Shown: positions 7,597 to 16,095, numbered from the stretch's first letter. The stretch is 27,678 nucleotides of DNA from SZUA-448 sp045627185 (GCA_045627185.1 JAZQNE010000112.1:1-27678); one strand, 5' to 3'. Notes: generated by a model not told the origin, from the letters alone. Numbers and translations: made by a program.

Positions 7597-8016
7597 ATGA
7601 AAGAAGAACTTTTCAGAAAAAAAAGCCTGGACAGAATAAAGTCACCCGAAAGCCTTGACGAATACATACGGGTATCAAATCCGGGAGTATGGCTTTTGAT
7701 TGCAAGCGCCATTATTTTGCTGGTCGGAGCATGCATCTGGGGGATTTTCGGGCATATTGACAGGACGGTAGATTCGAACGTGCGTGCTGAAAAAGGAACC
7801 CTTGTATGCTACATTGATGACTCGGAAATCGGTTCCGTAAAAGTAGGAATGACCGTGAAGTTCGATGGGTTTGAGGCAACCGTCAGCGAAATAGGACAAA
7901 AGGAAAATGTCGGATATTCGTGCCTGCTTAAGACAGACGCACAGGTTCCGGACGGAATATATGACGGAAAAATTGTAACAGAAAGCATTAAACCGATATC
8001 ATTTGTCTTTAATTGA
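7597..8016 (+). CDS. NHLM-type bacteriocin secretion protein, short HlyD-like
   Basis: This 139-residue protein starts LFRKKSLDRIKSPESLDEYI, the N-terminal pattern of the HlyD-like protein of NHLM (NHLP/Nif11 leader microcin) export systems. A single membrane helix occupies residues 31-52, then comes the GHIDRTVDSNV strand and a short beta-barrel part. Membrane fusion proteins normally carry a long coiled-coil hairpin between two halves of a lipoyl domain. That part is missing here, so the protein is far shorter than usual HlyD relatives. It should sit in the membrane with its C-terminus outside and assist the two ABC exporters downstream. AGGGAGA precedes the ATG. The next gene starts 8 bases after its stop. 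The family call rests mainly on the N-terminal motif and the gene context. Confidence 0.82.
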   Translation: MKEELFRKKSLDRIKSPESLDEYIRVSNPGVWLLIASAIILLVGACIWGIFGHIDRTVDSNVRAEKGTLVCYIDDSEIGSVKVGMTVKFDGFEATVSEIGQKENVGYSCLLKTDAQVPDGIYDGKIVTESIKPISFVFN

Positions 8017-8024
8017 GGTTGTTT

Positions 8025-10196
8025 ATGGCAGATAAAATAAAAAAACCAATTGCAAAGGGCGTTGCAAAGGTTCCTGTTGTAATGCAGCTGGAAGCACTTG
8101 AATGCGGGGCCGCGTGTCTTTGCATGATTGCAGCCTATTACGGCAAATGGCTGCCGCTTGAGCAGGTGCGTGAGGACTGCGGCGTGTCAAGAGACGGCTC
8201 AAATGCAAAGAATATAGTTAAAGCTGCACGCTTTTACGGATTTACCGCAAAGGGTTTCCGTTATGAGCCCGATGCCCTGAAAAAACAGGGAAGATTTCCA
8301 TGCATTATTCACTGGAACTTCAACCATTTTGTCGTACTTGACGGCTTCAGGGGAGGCAAGGCATATCTTAACGATCCTGCGAAGGGCAATTATGCCGTTT
8401 CAATGGAAACCTTCGATGAATCCTTCACCGGCATCTGTCTGCAGTTTGAGCCCGGAGAAGATTTTGTGCCCTCCGGAAAACCGAAAAGCATGTTTGCTTT
8501 TGCAAAAAAGAGACTTAAGGGAACGGGAATTGCTGTTACATTCACTGTTCTTACGGGAATTATTGCAGCACTGACAGGCTTGATTAAGCCCGCGTTTTCG
8601 CGTGTTTTCCTTGATCATCTGCTGACAGGCAGAGACCTTTCCTGGACAACTCCGTTCCTGCTGTTCCTTGGGACATTTAACCTGATAGAGATAGTAATGT
8701 CCGCCATTCAGGCTATATATTCACTGCGTATAAGCGGTAAAATGGCTGCTGTCGGCAATGCCTCCTATATGTGGAAGGTGCTGAGAATGCCCATGAGGTT
8801 TTTCTCTCAGCGTATGGCGGGAGATATTCAGGGACGTCAGAGTTCCAATGCTTCTATCGCAAATACCCTGATAGGGACATTTGCCCCGCTTCTTTTGAAC
8901 TCGGTAATGATGGTATTTTACCTGGTTGTAATGATTCGGTACAGTGTGATACTTACAATTGTCGGGTTGACCACGCTTGCGGTAAATGCCGTTGTTTCAC
9001 GCCTTATTTCGAAAAAACGCATCAACATCACCCGTGTATCCATGCGTGACAGCGCCAAGCTTTCGGCTGCAACCGTTGCCGGAATCGAAATGATTGAAAC
9101 AATCAAAGCATCCGGCGCAGAAAACGGTTATTTCAAGAAATGGTCAGGATATCAGGCAAGCGTAAACACACAGTCGGTTAAGTTCCTGAAGCTGAACCGG
9201 TATCTGGGAATGATTCCGCAGTTCGTTTCGACTCTTGCAAATAACGCTGTTCTGTTTCTGGGTGTGTGGCTTACCATGCAGGGCAAGTTCACTGTTGGTA
9301 TGATTATGGCCTTCCAGGGCTTTTTGTCATCGTTTATGGCACCTGCAATGACGCTTGTATCCGCAGGTCAGACTTTGCAGGAAATGCGCACCGAAATGGA
9401 GCGTGTGGACGATGTAATGGAATATCCGGAGGATGTTGTTTTTGATGAAAGCGGCACAGCTGAGCAGATGCAGAAGCTTTCGGGTAAAATTGAACTTAAG
9501 AACGTTGTTTTCGGCTATTCTCCGCTTGCTGAGGAACTGATTAAAGACTTCAGCATGAGCATCGAACCCGGGCAGAGTGTGGCAATTGTCGGAGCATCGG
9601 GATGCGGAAAATCCACCATGTCCAAGCTGATTTCCGGCCTTTACAAGCCGTGGAGCGGAGAAATCCTGTTTGACGGAAAGCCCATGAACCGGATTCCGAA
9701 AAGCGTGTTCAGAGGTTCACTTGCGGTTGTTGACCAGGAAGTTATACTGTTTGAGGATACAATTGCGAACAACATTAAGATGTGGGACGACAGTATTGAA
9801 GATTTTGAGATGATACTTGCCGCACGTGATGCGCAGATTCATGAGGATATTATGGCGCGTCCGAACGGCTACCGACATAAACTGATTGAAGGCGGAAAGG
9901 ACTTTTCCGGCGGTCAGAGGCAGCGTATTGAAATTGCACGTGCACTGGCTCAGGATCCGACGGTTATTATTCTTGACGAAGCAACAAGTGCACTGGATGC
10001 AAAGACGGAATATGAGGTTGTAAAGGCAATCCGTGACCGTGGAATCACCTGCATAGTGATTGCACACAGGCTTTCCACAATCCGTTCCTGCGATAAAATC
10101 ATTGTTATGGAACAGGGTGATATCAAGGCGTGCGGAACACATAAGGAACTGATGGAAAACTGCAGGATTTACAGCGAGCTTGTAACCGCCGAATAA
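8025..10196 (+). CDS. NHLM-type ABC exporter with C39 leader peptidase
   Basis: This 723-residue membrane protein combines an N-terminal C39 cysteine protease, a membrane region and an ATPase domain. In the protease the oxyanion glutamine Q21, catalytic C27 (LEALECGAAC), H101 (NHFVVL) and D117 (NDP) are all present, so it should be active. Such domains cut the leader from a precursor peptide after a Gly-Gly or Gly-Ala type site during export. The ATPase has Walker A GASGCGKST (523-531), signature SGGQRQ (628-633), and Walker B ending in D651-E652. I used the ATG at 8025; upstream TTG codons overlap the previous gene. GAGG is only moderately placed before it. It forms an exporter with the next ABC gene, as in known NHLM clusters. 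Confidence 0.92.
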   Translation: MADKIKKPIAKGVAKVPVVMQLEALECGAACLCMIAAYYGKWLPLEQVREDCGVSRDGSNAKNIVKAARFYGFTAKGFRYEPDALKKQGRFPCIIHWNFNHFVVLDGFRGGKAYLNDPAKGNYAVSMETFDESFTGICLQFEPGEDFVPSGKPKSMFAFAKKRLKGTGIAVTFTVLTGIIAALTGLIKPAFSRVFLDHLLTGRDLSWTTPFLLFLGTFNLIEIVMSAIQAIYSLRISGKMAAVGNASYMWKVLRMPMRFFSQRMAGDIQGRQSSNASIANTLIGTFAPLLLNSVMMVFYLVVMIRYSVILTIVGLTTLAVNAVVSRLISKKRINITRVSMRDSAKLSAATVAGIEMIETIKASGAENGYFKKWSGYQASVNTQSVKFLKLNRYLGMIPQFVSTLANNAVLFLGVWLTMQGKFTVGMIMAFQGFLSSFMAPAMTLVSAGQTLQEMRTEMERVDDVMEYPEDVVFDESGTAEQMQKLSGKIELKNVVFGYSPLAEELIKDFSMSIEPGQSVAIVGASGCGKSTMSKLISGLYKPWSGEILFDGKPMNRIPKSVFRGSLAVVDQEVILFEDTIANNIKMWDDSIEDFEMILAARDAQIHEDIMARPNGYRHKLIEGGKDFSGGQRQRIEIARALAQDPTVIILDEATSALDAKTEYEVVKAIRDRGITCIVIAHRLSTIRSCDKIIVMEQGDIKACGTHKELMENCRIYSELVTAE

Positions 10197-10254
10197 TATC
10201 CGAAAGTTGTTTTCTGATATCGGACTGACCGAAAAAGACGGAGAGGAGATTAAA

Positions 10255-12453
10255 ATGAACTGGTTTGAAGAACAGTTACGTTCCCGCGAAGACTCAGACA
10301 ATGCGGATTTTGCGGACGCAATAGATTCAATTGCAAATGCCGTTATGGGAAACCGTCTGCGCGAAGCGCTCAGTCAGCATGAAATTGCCGGTTCTGCCAT
10401 AGATGAAATCCTAAAATATTATCATTGCAAAATAAAAACAGACCCGCTTCCCAAAGGTGTTGAGACGCTTCATGAGCAGCTTGAATACCGTATGAGGCCG
10501 TATGGAATCAAATATCGTTCGGTTACGCTTGACAGAGGCTGGTATCATCATGCGGTAGGTGCAATGCTTGGTACCCTCAGGGAGGATGGCTCGGCCGTAG
10601 CGCTGATTCCTGGCAGACTTTCGGGGTACAGACTGATTAACATAAAGACCGGAAAGCAGATGAAGCTGAACCGCAAAACCGAAAAGCTTATTGATAATGA
10701 GGCTGTATGTTTTTATGAGCCGCTTCCTCAAAAAGCGCTGACGGTTACCGACCTTCTGAAGTTTATGACAAAGCAGCTTAATGCATCGGACATTCTGCTT
10801 TATCTTATACTTATGGGTGCTTCCGCAGCCCTTGGTCTTTTGTCGCCGTTGTTTACAAAATGGCTGTTCAGTGATGTCATTGATTCGGGAAATCTTCAGG
10901 TGCTTGTTTCGCTTGCTGTATTTATGGTGTGCTTTTCAGTCAGCAGGCTTTGCTTTGATACATTTAGAAGCCTAATCAATTCACGTATCGAAATCAAGCA
11001 GAAAATTGCGGTGCAGGCAGCGGTTATGAACCGTGTAATGAGCCTTCCGCCCGCATTTTTCAAAAAATATTCGTCCGGTGACCTCTCAAAGCGTGCATCG
11101 TATATCCAGTCATTATGCTCAACCATGTTTAATACCATAGGAATGACGGGACTGACCTCACTGTTTTCGATGATTTATATCGGGCAGATATTTGTTTTCG
11201 CACCGTCTCTTGTTGTGCCGTCATTGCTGATTACAGCTGCAACGCTTGCGCTGTCTCTTGTGACAACCTTTGCGCAGATAAGGGTAACACGCGAAAAGAT
11301 GGAAAACTCCGCAAAAACAAGCGGTTTAACGTATTCTACAATTACGGGAATTCAGAAAATCAAGCTTGCGGGCGCAGAAAAACGTATGTTTTCACGCTGG
11401 GCAAGACAATATGCCCTGGAGGCACAGCTTGAATACAACCCGCCCGCATTCCTGAAACTCAGCGGAACACTGAGCCTTGCCCTGTCACTTGCGGGAACTG
11501 TGATTCTCTATGCAACAGCCGTGAAAAACCATATTTCCGTTGCTGATTATTATGCGTTCAATACAGCCTACGGAATGGTTTCATCGGCATTCATGTCGGT
11601 TGTATCAATTGCCGTAACGGTAGCAAATATCAGGCCGACACTTGAAATGGCCCGTCCGATTATGGAGGCTGAGCCTGAAGCACATGACGGAAAAGAGATG
11701 ATTACCGAGCTTCGCGGCGGAATTGAACTCGCGCACGTATCCTTCCGTTATGATGAATCCATGCCGAACGTTATTGATGACCTTTCGCTTAAAATCAGCT
11801 CCGGCGAATATCTTGCAATTGTGGGTCCCACCGGCTGCGGCAAGAGTACGCTGATGAGGCTGCTGCTCGGATTTGAAACTCCGCAGAGGGGTATCATCTC
11901 TTATGACAAAAAAGACATTACCAAAATAGACCTCGAATCACTTCGAAGAAAAATCGGTGTTGTTATGCAGGACGGGAAACTGTTCCTTGGCGATATTTAT
12001 TCAAACATCGTTATAACCTCACCCCAGATTGGTCTCGAACGCGCATGGGAGGCGGCGGAAATAGCGTCGGTTGCTGACGATATCCGCTCAATGCCTATGG
12101 GAATGAGCACTATTATAGGTGAGGGCCAGGGCGGAATTTCGGGCGGTCAGAAACAGCGCCTGATGATAGCAAGAGCCGTTGCCGCAAAGCCCGGAATACT
12201 GATGTTTGATGAGGCCACAAGTGCTCTTGACAACATTACGCAGAAGAAAGTATCCGATGCGATTGATTCCCTCGGGTGCACCAGAATTGTAATAGCACAC
12301 AGACTTTCTACCATTCAGCACGCAGACCGCATTATTTACCTTGATGGCGGTAAAATTGTTGAAGAAGGTAAATATGACGAGCTGATTAAAAAGAACGGAT
12401 ATTTTGCGAAGCTTGTGGAACGCCAGCGTCTTGACATTGATGCAGGCGAATAA
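10255..12453 (+). CDS. NHLM-type ABC exporter, second subunit without peptidase
   Basis: In this 732-residue protein the first roughly 180 residues are not a C39 protease and match the variable cytosolic N-terminus of the second ABC protein of NHLM systems. Membrane helices follow from about residue 185. The ATPase domain is complete, with Walker A GPTGCGKST (524-532), signature SGGQKQ (629-634), and Walker B acidic pair D652-E653. The expected partner is the peptidase-containing ABC protein upstream; together they would make a heteromeric exporter. I chose the ATG at 10255 because GGAG lies 6 nt upstream; an in-frame TTG at 10207 has no such site. The gap to the following phosphatase gene is only 12 bases. 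Confidence 0.92.
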   Translation: MNWFEEQLRSREDSDNADFADAIDSIANAVMGNRLREALSQHEIAGSAIDEILKYYHCKIKTDPLPKGVETLHEQLEYRMRPYGIKYRSVTLDRGWYHHAVGAMLGTLREDGSAVALIPGRLSGYRLINIKTGKQMKLNRKTEKLIDNEAVCFYEPLPQKALTVTDLLKFMTKQLNASDILLYLILMGASAALGLLSPLFTKWLFSDVIDSGNLQVLVSLAVFMVCFSVSRLCFDTFRSLINSRIEIKQKIAVQAAVMNRVMSLPPAFFKKYSSGDLSKRASYIQSLCSTMFNTIGMTGLTSLFSMIYIGQIFVFAPSLVVPSLLITAATLALSLVTTFAQIRVTREKMENSAKTSGLTYSTITGIQKIKLAGAEKRMFSRWARQYALEAQLEYNPPAFLKLSGTLSLALSLAGTVILYATAVKNHISVADYYAFNTAYGMVSSAFMSVVSIAVTVANIRPTLEMARPIMEAEPEAHDGKEMITELRGGIELAHVSFRYDESMPNVIDDLSLKISSGEYLAIVGPTGCGKSTLMRLLLGFETPQRGIISYDKKDITKIDLESLRRKIGVVMQDGKLFLGDIYSNIVITSPQIGLERAWEAAEIASVADDIRSMPMGMSTIIGEGQGGISGGQKQRLMIARAVAAKPGILMFDEATSALDNITQKKVSDAIDSLGCTRIVIAHRLSTIQHADRIIYLDGGKIVEEGKYDELIKKNGYFAKLVERQRLDIDAGE

Positions 12454-12465
12454 GAAAGGACGCAG

Positions 12466-14982
12466 ATGAACTCATATACCAAGCTTGGAATTGTAGCCCT
12501 GATGCCCGTTGTTCTCTCTGCAATTGTTTATCTCCTGGACGAAAAAACGGTTTTTGGGAAGATGAAAAAATGGGTAAAGCAGGTAATATTGGGCGTTTTA
12601 TTCGGTGCGATTGCCGTTGTGGGAACGGAATGGAGCATTCCCGTTGAAGGCGCCGTGCTAAATTGCAGGGATGCCGCTGTAATTACGGCAGGCCTGTTTT
12701 TTGGCGAGCCTGCGGGTCTTATTGCGGGTCTTATAGGCGGTGTGGAGCGCTGGATTGCCGTTGCCTGGGGCGTTGGCTCCTTTACACGGGTCGCCTGCAG
12801 CGTTTCAACCATTCTGGCCGGCATTTACGCAGCAACGCTCAGAAAGTTCATGTTTGAACGCAAAAAGCCCGGCTGGCTGATTTCCGGAGCAATCGGAATT
12901 GTTATGGAAGTGGTTCACCTGACAATGGTTTTCCTGACAAATATGGATGCGCCCTATGAAGCCATGGAAATCATCCGTATCTGCGCTATTCCGATGATTG
13001 CTGCAAACGGTCTTTCCGTAATGCTTTCGGCAATGATTCTTTCGCTTCTTTCGGGCGGAAAGGACCGCTTCTTTGGAAGTAAAAAGAAGCAGGCGCGTAT
13101 TTCCCAGACAATCCAGAAATGGCTTCTTGTTGCGATTATTACGGCTTTTGCGGCCACATCGTATTTTGTATTCAGACTGCAGGATCGCATGGCTTCCGTT
13201 CAGGCTGACAAACTGCTCACCATGGCACTTGATGAAACGGAGGCGGACATAAGGGATGCCGGAAAAGCCGCCCTTTCGCCTGAATGGTCACAGCACGATA
13301 TTGATTCTATTATTGTTGGAATTACGAAAAACCGTCACGTGGGCGAAACCGGATATATTCTGATTATTGACGAGCGGTACAATGTTATCAGCGCCCCGGA
13401 AAGTCTTAAAACGCTTACAATTCGCGAGGATGCGGATGCTGCGGACCTTCCCGAGGCTGATGTCACCTTTGCCGCAGTTCTTGAAAAACAGAATTGCAGG
13501 ATACGTTACCGTGCGGTTGAAGGATACTACATTGTTTCGGTTCTTCCCGAAAGTGAAGTTCTTTATACGCGTGATGTGGCACTCTACGTCAACAGCTTCA
13601 TGGAAGTCATTGTATTTTCCGTGCTGTTCGGCCTGATTTATCAGCTGATAAGGCATGTGGTTGTTGACAGAATAAAGCAGGTCAACGCATCTCTTGAAAA
13701 GATTACGGACGGCAATCTGAATGAGGTTGTGAATGTTCGCAGTAACGATGAATTCACCTGCCTTTCCGATGATATAAATATGACAGTTGATACCCTGAAG
13801 CAGTATATTGAAGAAGCTGCGGGCAGGGTTGACAGGGAACTTGAGGTTGCCAAGAATATTCAGCGGTCGGCGCTTCCCGGCATTTTCCCTGCTTTTCCGA
13901 AACGAAAGGATATAGATATTTTCGCATCCATGGATCCTGCAAAGGAAGTTGGCGGTGATTTCTATGATTTTTATCTGACCGGAAATGATAATCTGAATGT
14001 CCTTATTGCTGATGTTTCCGGCAAGGGAATTCCTGCGGCAATGTTCATGATGCGTGCCAAAACCGAGCTGAAAAGCCTTACGGAAGCAGAAATGAATCTG
14101 TCCGATGTCTTTACGCACGGAAATGAGAAGCTGTGTGAGGGCAACGATGCAGGCATGTTCGTAACCGCATGGCAGGGCAGCATAAATCTTTCAACGGGTC
14201 TTGTCCGGTATGTGAATGCCGGTCATAATCCGCCGCTTGTACGCCATGGCAGCGGGCCCTTCGAATTTGTAAAGACCAAGCCGGGATTTGTGATGGCCGG
14301 TCTTGAAGGGGTGCAGTACAGTACCCGTGAGCTGCAGCTTGAGCCGGGCGACATCCTTTATTTGTACACGGACGGCGTTACGGAGGCCATGAATGAGGCC
14401 GGTGAACTGTTTGGAAACGACAGACTCTGTGATACCCTGAACCGTGCCGAATTTGCGGACATGCAGGAACTTTGCAGGCGCGTGAAATCAGATGTGGATG
14501 CATTTGCCGGCACGGCACTTCAGTTTGATGACATCACCATGCTTGCTTTTCAGTATGTCGGAAGTCCGAAGGTACCTTCAATTCATTTTGATATGGCAAA
14601 ACTTCAGGACATTGCTTCAGTTACTGATTTTGCCGAGCGTGAGATGGAACAAATGGGGTGCCCCGTAAAGGCGGTTACCCAGGTCAATATTGCGATTGAC
14701 GAAATATTCAGCAATATAGTCCGCTACGGATATCCCGGAGGCGCAGGACCCGTGACCGTTGAGGTTTTTGAGCAGGCTGAACCGCACGCTGTGTTTGTCC
14801 GCTTTGCGGATGAGGGCATTCCTTATAATCCCATAATGGCAGCGGAGCCGGATGTTACACTTTCCGCTGAAGAACGTGATATAGGCGGACTTGGCATTTA
14901 CATGGTCAGAAAAACAATGGACGATGTAAAATACACGTACGAGAACGGAAAAAATGTTTTGACGATATGCAAACTTTTTTAG
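12466..14982 (+). CDS. Membrane sensor SpoIIE-type phosphatase fused to an anti-sigma-type kinase
   Basis: This 838-residue protein has four parts in order. First, a five-helix LytS-type membrane domain (about 1-195) with NCRDAAVITAGLFFG and AGLIGGVERW. Second, an external sensor loop (about 235-375) that looks Cache-like (GETGYILIID), between two further helices and followed by a HAMP segment. Third, a SpoIIE/PP2C serine phosphatase (about 470-690) with EVGGDFYDFY (D498), LIADVSGKG (D516), TDGVTEA (D636) and FDDIT (D689). Fourth, a GHKL ATPase of the SpoIIAB/RsbW kind, with E746 and N750 in DEIFSNIV, then DEGIPYNP and GGLGIYM. The phosphatase should dephosphorylate a STAS protein and the ATPase should phosphorylate it or hold a sigma factor; both partners are encoded next. 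AAAGGA lies 7 nt before the ATG. All key residues are intact. Confidence 0.9.
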   Translation: MNSYTKLGIVALMPVVLSAIVYLLDEKTVFGKMKKWVKQVILGVLFGAIAVVGTEWSIPVEGAVLNCRDAAVITAGLFFGEPAGLIAGLIGGVERWIAVAWGVGSFTRVACSVSTILAGIYAATLRKFMFERKKPGWLISGAIGIVMEVVHLTMVFLTNMDAPYEAMEIIRICAIPMIAANGLSVMLSAMILSLLSGGKDRFFGSKKKQARISQTIQKWLLVAIITAFAATSYFVFRLQDRMASVQADKLLTMALDETEADIRDAGKAALSPEWSQHDIDSIIVGITKNRHVGETGYILIIDERYNVISAPESLKTLTIREDADAADLPEADVTFAAVLEKQNCRIRYRAVEGYYIVSVLPESEVLYTRDVALYVNSFMEVIVFSVLFGLIYQLIRHVVVDRIKQVNASLEKITDGNLNEVVNVRSNDEFTCLSDDINMTVDTLKQYIEEAAGRVDRELEVAKNIQRSALPGIFPAFPKRKDIDIFASMDPAKEVGGDFYDFYLTGNDNLNVLIADVSGKGIPAAMFMMRAKTELKSLTEAEMNLSDVFTHGNEKLCEGNDAGMFVTAWQGSINLSTGLVRYVNAGHNPPLVRHGSGPFEFVKTKPGFVMAGLEGVQYSTRELQLEPGDILYLYTDGVTEAMNEAGELFGNDRLCDTLNRAEFADMQELCRRVKSDVDAFAGTALQFDDITMLAFQYVGSPKVPSIHFDMAKLQDIASVTDFAEREMEQMGCPVKAVTQVNIAIDEIFSNIVRYGYPGGAGPVTVEVFEQAEPHAVFVRFADEGIPYNPIMAAEPDVTLSAEERDIGGLGIYMVRKTMDDVKYTYENGKNVLTICKLF

Positions 14983-15013
14983 CAGAAACAGATGAATGAA
15001 ATGGAGAAAAAAG

Positions 15014-15313
15014 ATGACGATTACAAAGAATCAAAATGGAACATCGCTGAAACTCAGTCTGGAGGGCAGGCTCGACACAATAACTTCCCCGCTGCTTGAA
15101 ACGGAGCTTAACGGATCGCTTGACAAAATTACGGAGCTTGTACTTGATTTTGAAAAGCTGGAATATATTTCTTCGGCAGGACTGCGCGTTCTGCTTTCTG
15201 CCCAGAAGGCAATGAACAGGCAGGGTGAGATGCGTCTGACAGGCGTTTCCGAATCCGTGCGGGATGTGTTTGATATTACCGGCTTTTCAGATATTCTGAC
15301 AATAACCGATTAA
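15014..15313 (+). CDS. STAS-domain anti-sigma factor antagonist
   Basis: This 99-residue single STAS domain belongs to the SpoIIAA/RsbV family. The strand-helix element LVLDFEKLEYISSAGLRVLL contains the phosphorylation region. By alignment to the DSSGL motif of SpoIIAA, Ser54 is the likely phosphosite and Ser53 replaces the usual aspartate. Its role would be to bind the kinase domain of the upstream protein when unphosphorylated and so free the sigma factor. I chose the ATG at 15014 because GGAG is 7 nt upstream; an ATG at 14996 would add six residues and lacks a site. It lies between the phosphatase-kinase and sigma genes, in the order seen in partner-switching operons. Confidence 0.9.
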   Translation: MTITKNQNGTSLKLSLEGRLDTITSPLLETELNGSLDKITELVLDFEKLEYISSAGLRVLLSAQKAMNRQGEMRLTGVSESVRDVFDITGFSDILTITD

Positions 15314-15343
15314 GAAATATGCGAAGGGAAAGAGGCTTGAAAC

Positions 15344-15832
15344 ATGAACGTAACAAATGCAGAAAAAGAGGAAATCTACCGCAATTATCACAAGAAGGTT
15401 CTAGGATACATTAATTCGCAGATTAACCGTCTTCAGGACGCAGAAGATCTTGCGGCTGATGTTTTCATGAAGGTATTTGAGAAAATAGACAGTTTTGATG
15501 AAACAAAGGCTTCTATTTCGACATGGATATTTACAATTACCAAAAACAAACTGACGGATTATTATCGTACCAGAAAAGTATTTGAGGAGGTTCCTGAGAC
15601 TCTTTCGGATGAGTCTTCTTTCGAGGACGATATCTGCAATGAAGAAATGCTGGACACCCTTGCCGATGCTCTTGAAAGACTTGACGAGCGTGAGCGCGAC
15701 ATCATCATCCTCAGGTATTATTCGGGCAAAACATTGAAGGAAATTGCTGAAAAAATGGGCATTTCGTATGCCTATGTCAAGGTTTTGCAGAATAAAGCAC
15801 TTGGCGATCTGAAAAAATATATGGCAGATTAG
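15344..15832 (+). CDS. ECF-type RNA polymerase sigma factor
   Basis: This 162-residue protein contains sigma region 2 (about residues 8-75: DAEDLAADVFMKVF then STWIFTITKNKLTDYYR) and region 4 (about 105-160: LERLDERERDIIILRYY, TLKEIAEKMGIS, YVKVLQNKAL). Regions 1 and 3 are absent, as expected for the extracytoplasmic function class. GGGAAAGAGG precedes the ATG. No transmembrane anti-sigma gene follows. The only visible candidate controller is the kinase domain of the upstream phosphatase fusion with its STAS partner. The CGTATAAA element about 20 bases after the stop is a candidate self-controlled promoter for the next gene. Confidence 0.93.
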   Translation: MNVTNAEKEEIYRNYHKKVLGYINSQINRLQDAEDLAADVFMKVFEKIDSFDETKASISTWIFTITKNKLTDYYRTRKVFEEVPETLSDESSFEDDICNEEMLDTLADALERLDERERDIIILRYYSGKTLKEIAEKMGISYAYVKVLQNKALGDLKKYMAD

Positions 15833-15860
15833 TAGCTAAATGCCTTTTCATTCGTATAAA
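15833..15860 (+). promoter_or_regulatory. Candidate ECF sigma promoter, copy B
   Basis: TAGC (15833-15836), a 16-nt spacer containing TTTT, then CGTATAAA (15853-15860). It begins one base after the sigma factor stop and lies about 41 nt before the ribosome binding site of the 59-aa peptide gene. It shares its core with copy A at 4710-4738. Confidence 0.45.
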
Positions 15861-15915
15861 TAAATGAGAGGTACAAAAACTGTTTTTTATTAAATTGAAA
15901 TGGAGGCTTTTATTT

Positions 15916-16095
15916 ATGGAAAAGAAATTAAAGAAGCTTTTTGACTATCAGCGTTTTGAAAAAAATCCCCGTCTTGAGGCACTTATTCAGGAGACAGAAT
16001 CCCGTTACTCGGCAGAGATGTCAGATGACGATCTTTTGATGGTTGCAGCCGCAGGGGAAGCTAATGAGATAGTAAAAAAGAAAGAAGAGGAATAA
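15916..16095 (+). CDS. 59-aa leader-like peptide, candidate exporter substrate
   Basis: GGAGG (15902-15906) lies 9 nt before the ATG, so translation is well supported. The N-terminal 34 residues form a charged helix-like region (MEKKLKKLFDYQRF). Residues 35-48 read MSDDDLLMVAAAGE. That resembles the end of NHLP/Nif11-type bacteriocin leaders, where an acidic SDDxL segment precedes a VAGG or similar C39 processing site. The likely cut is around AAG (45-47), leaving a highly charged tail of about 12 residues ending KKKEEE. That tail has no Cys, Ser or Thr for common modifications. The gene closes the exporter and partner-switch cluster and has its own candidate ECF promoter. It could be a secreted signal, a precursor with a short core, or a regulator that uses a leader-like recognition element. 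Confidence 0.75.
   Translation: MEKKLKKLFDYQRFEKNPRLEALIQETESRYSAEMSDDDLLMVAAAGEANEIVKKKEEE

Noticed and set aside
9717..10301. 194-codon ORF on the minus strand
   Set aside because: It is antisense to the ATPase domain of the first ABC exporter and spans an intergenic gap that holds the next gene's ribosome binding site.
13288..14118. 276-codon ORF on the minus strand
   Set aside because: It lies entirely inside the phosphatase-kinase gene, whose motifs on the + strand are intact. It is a codon-bias shadow.
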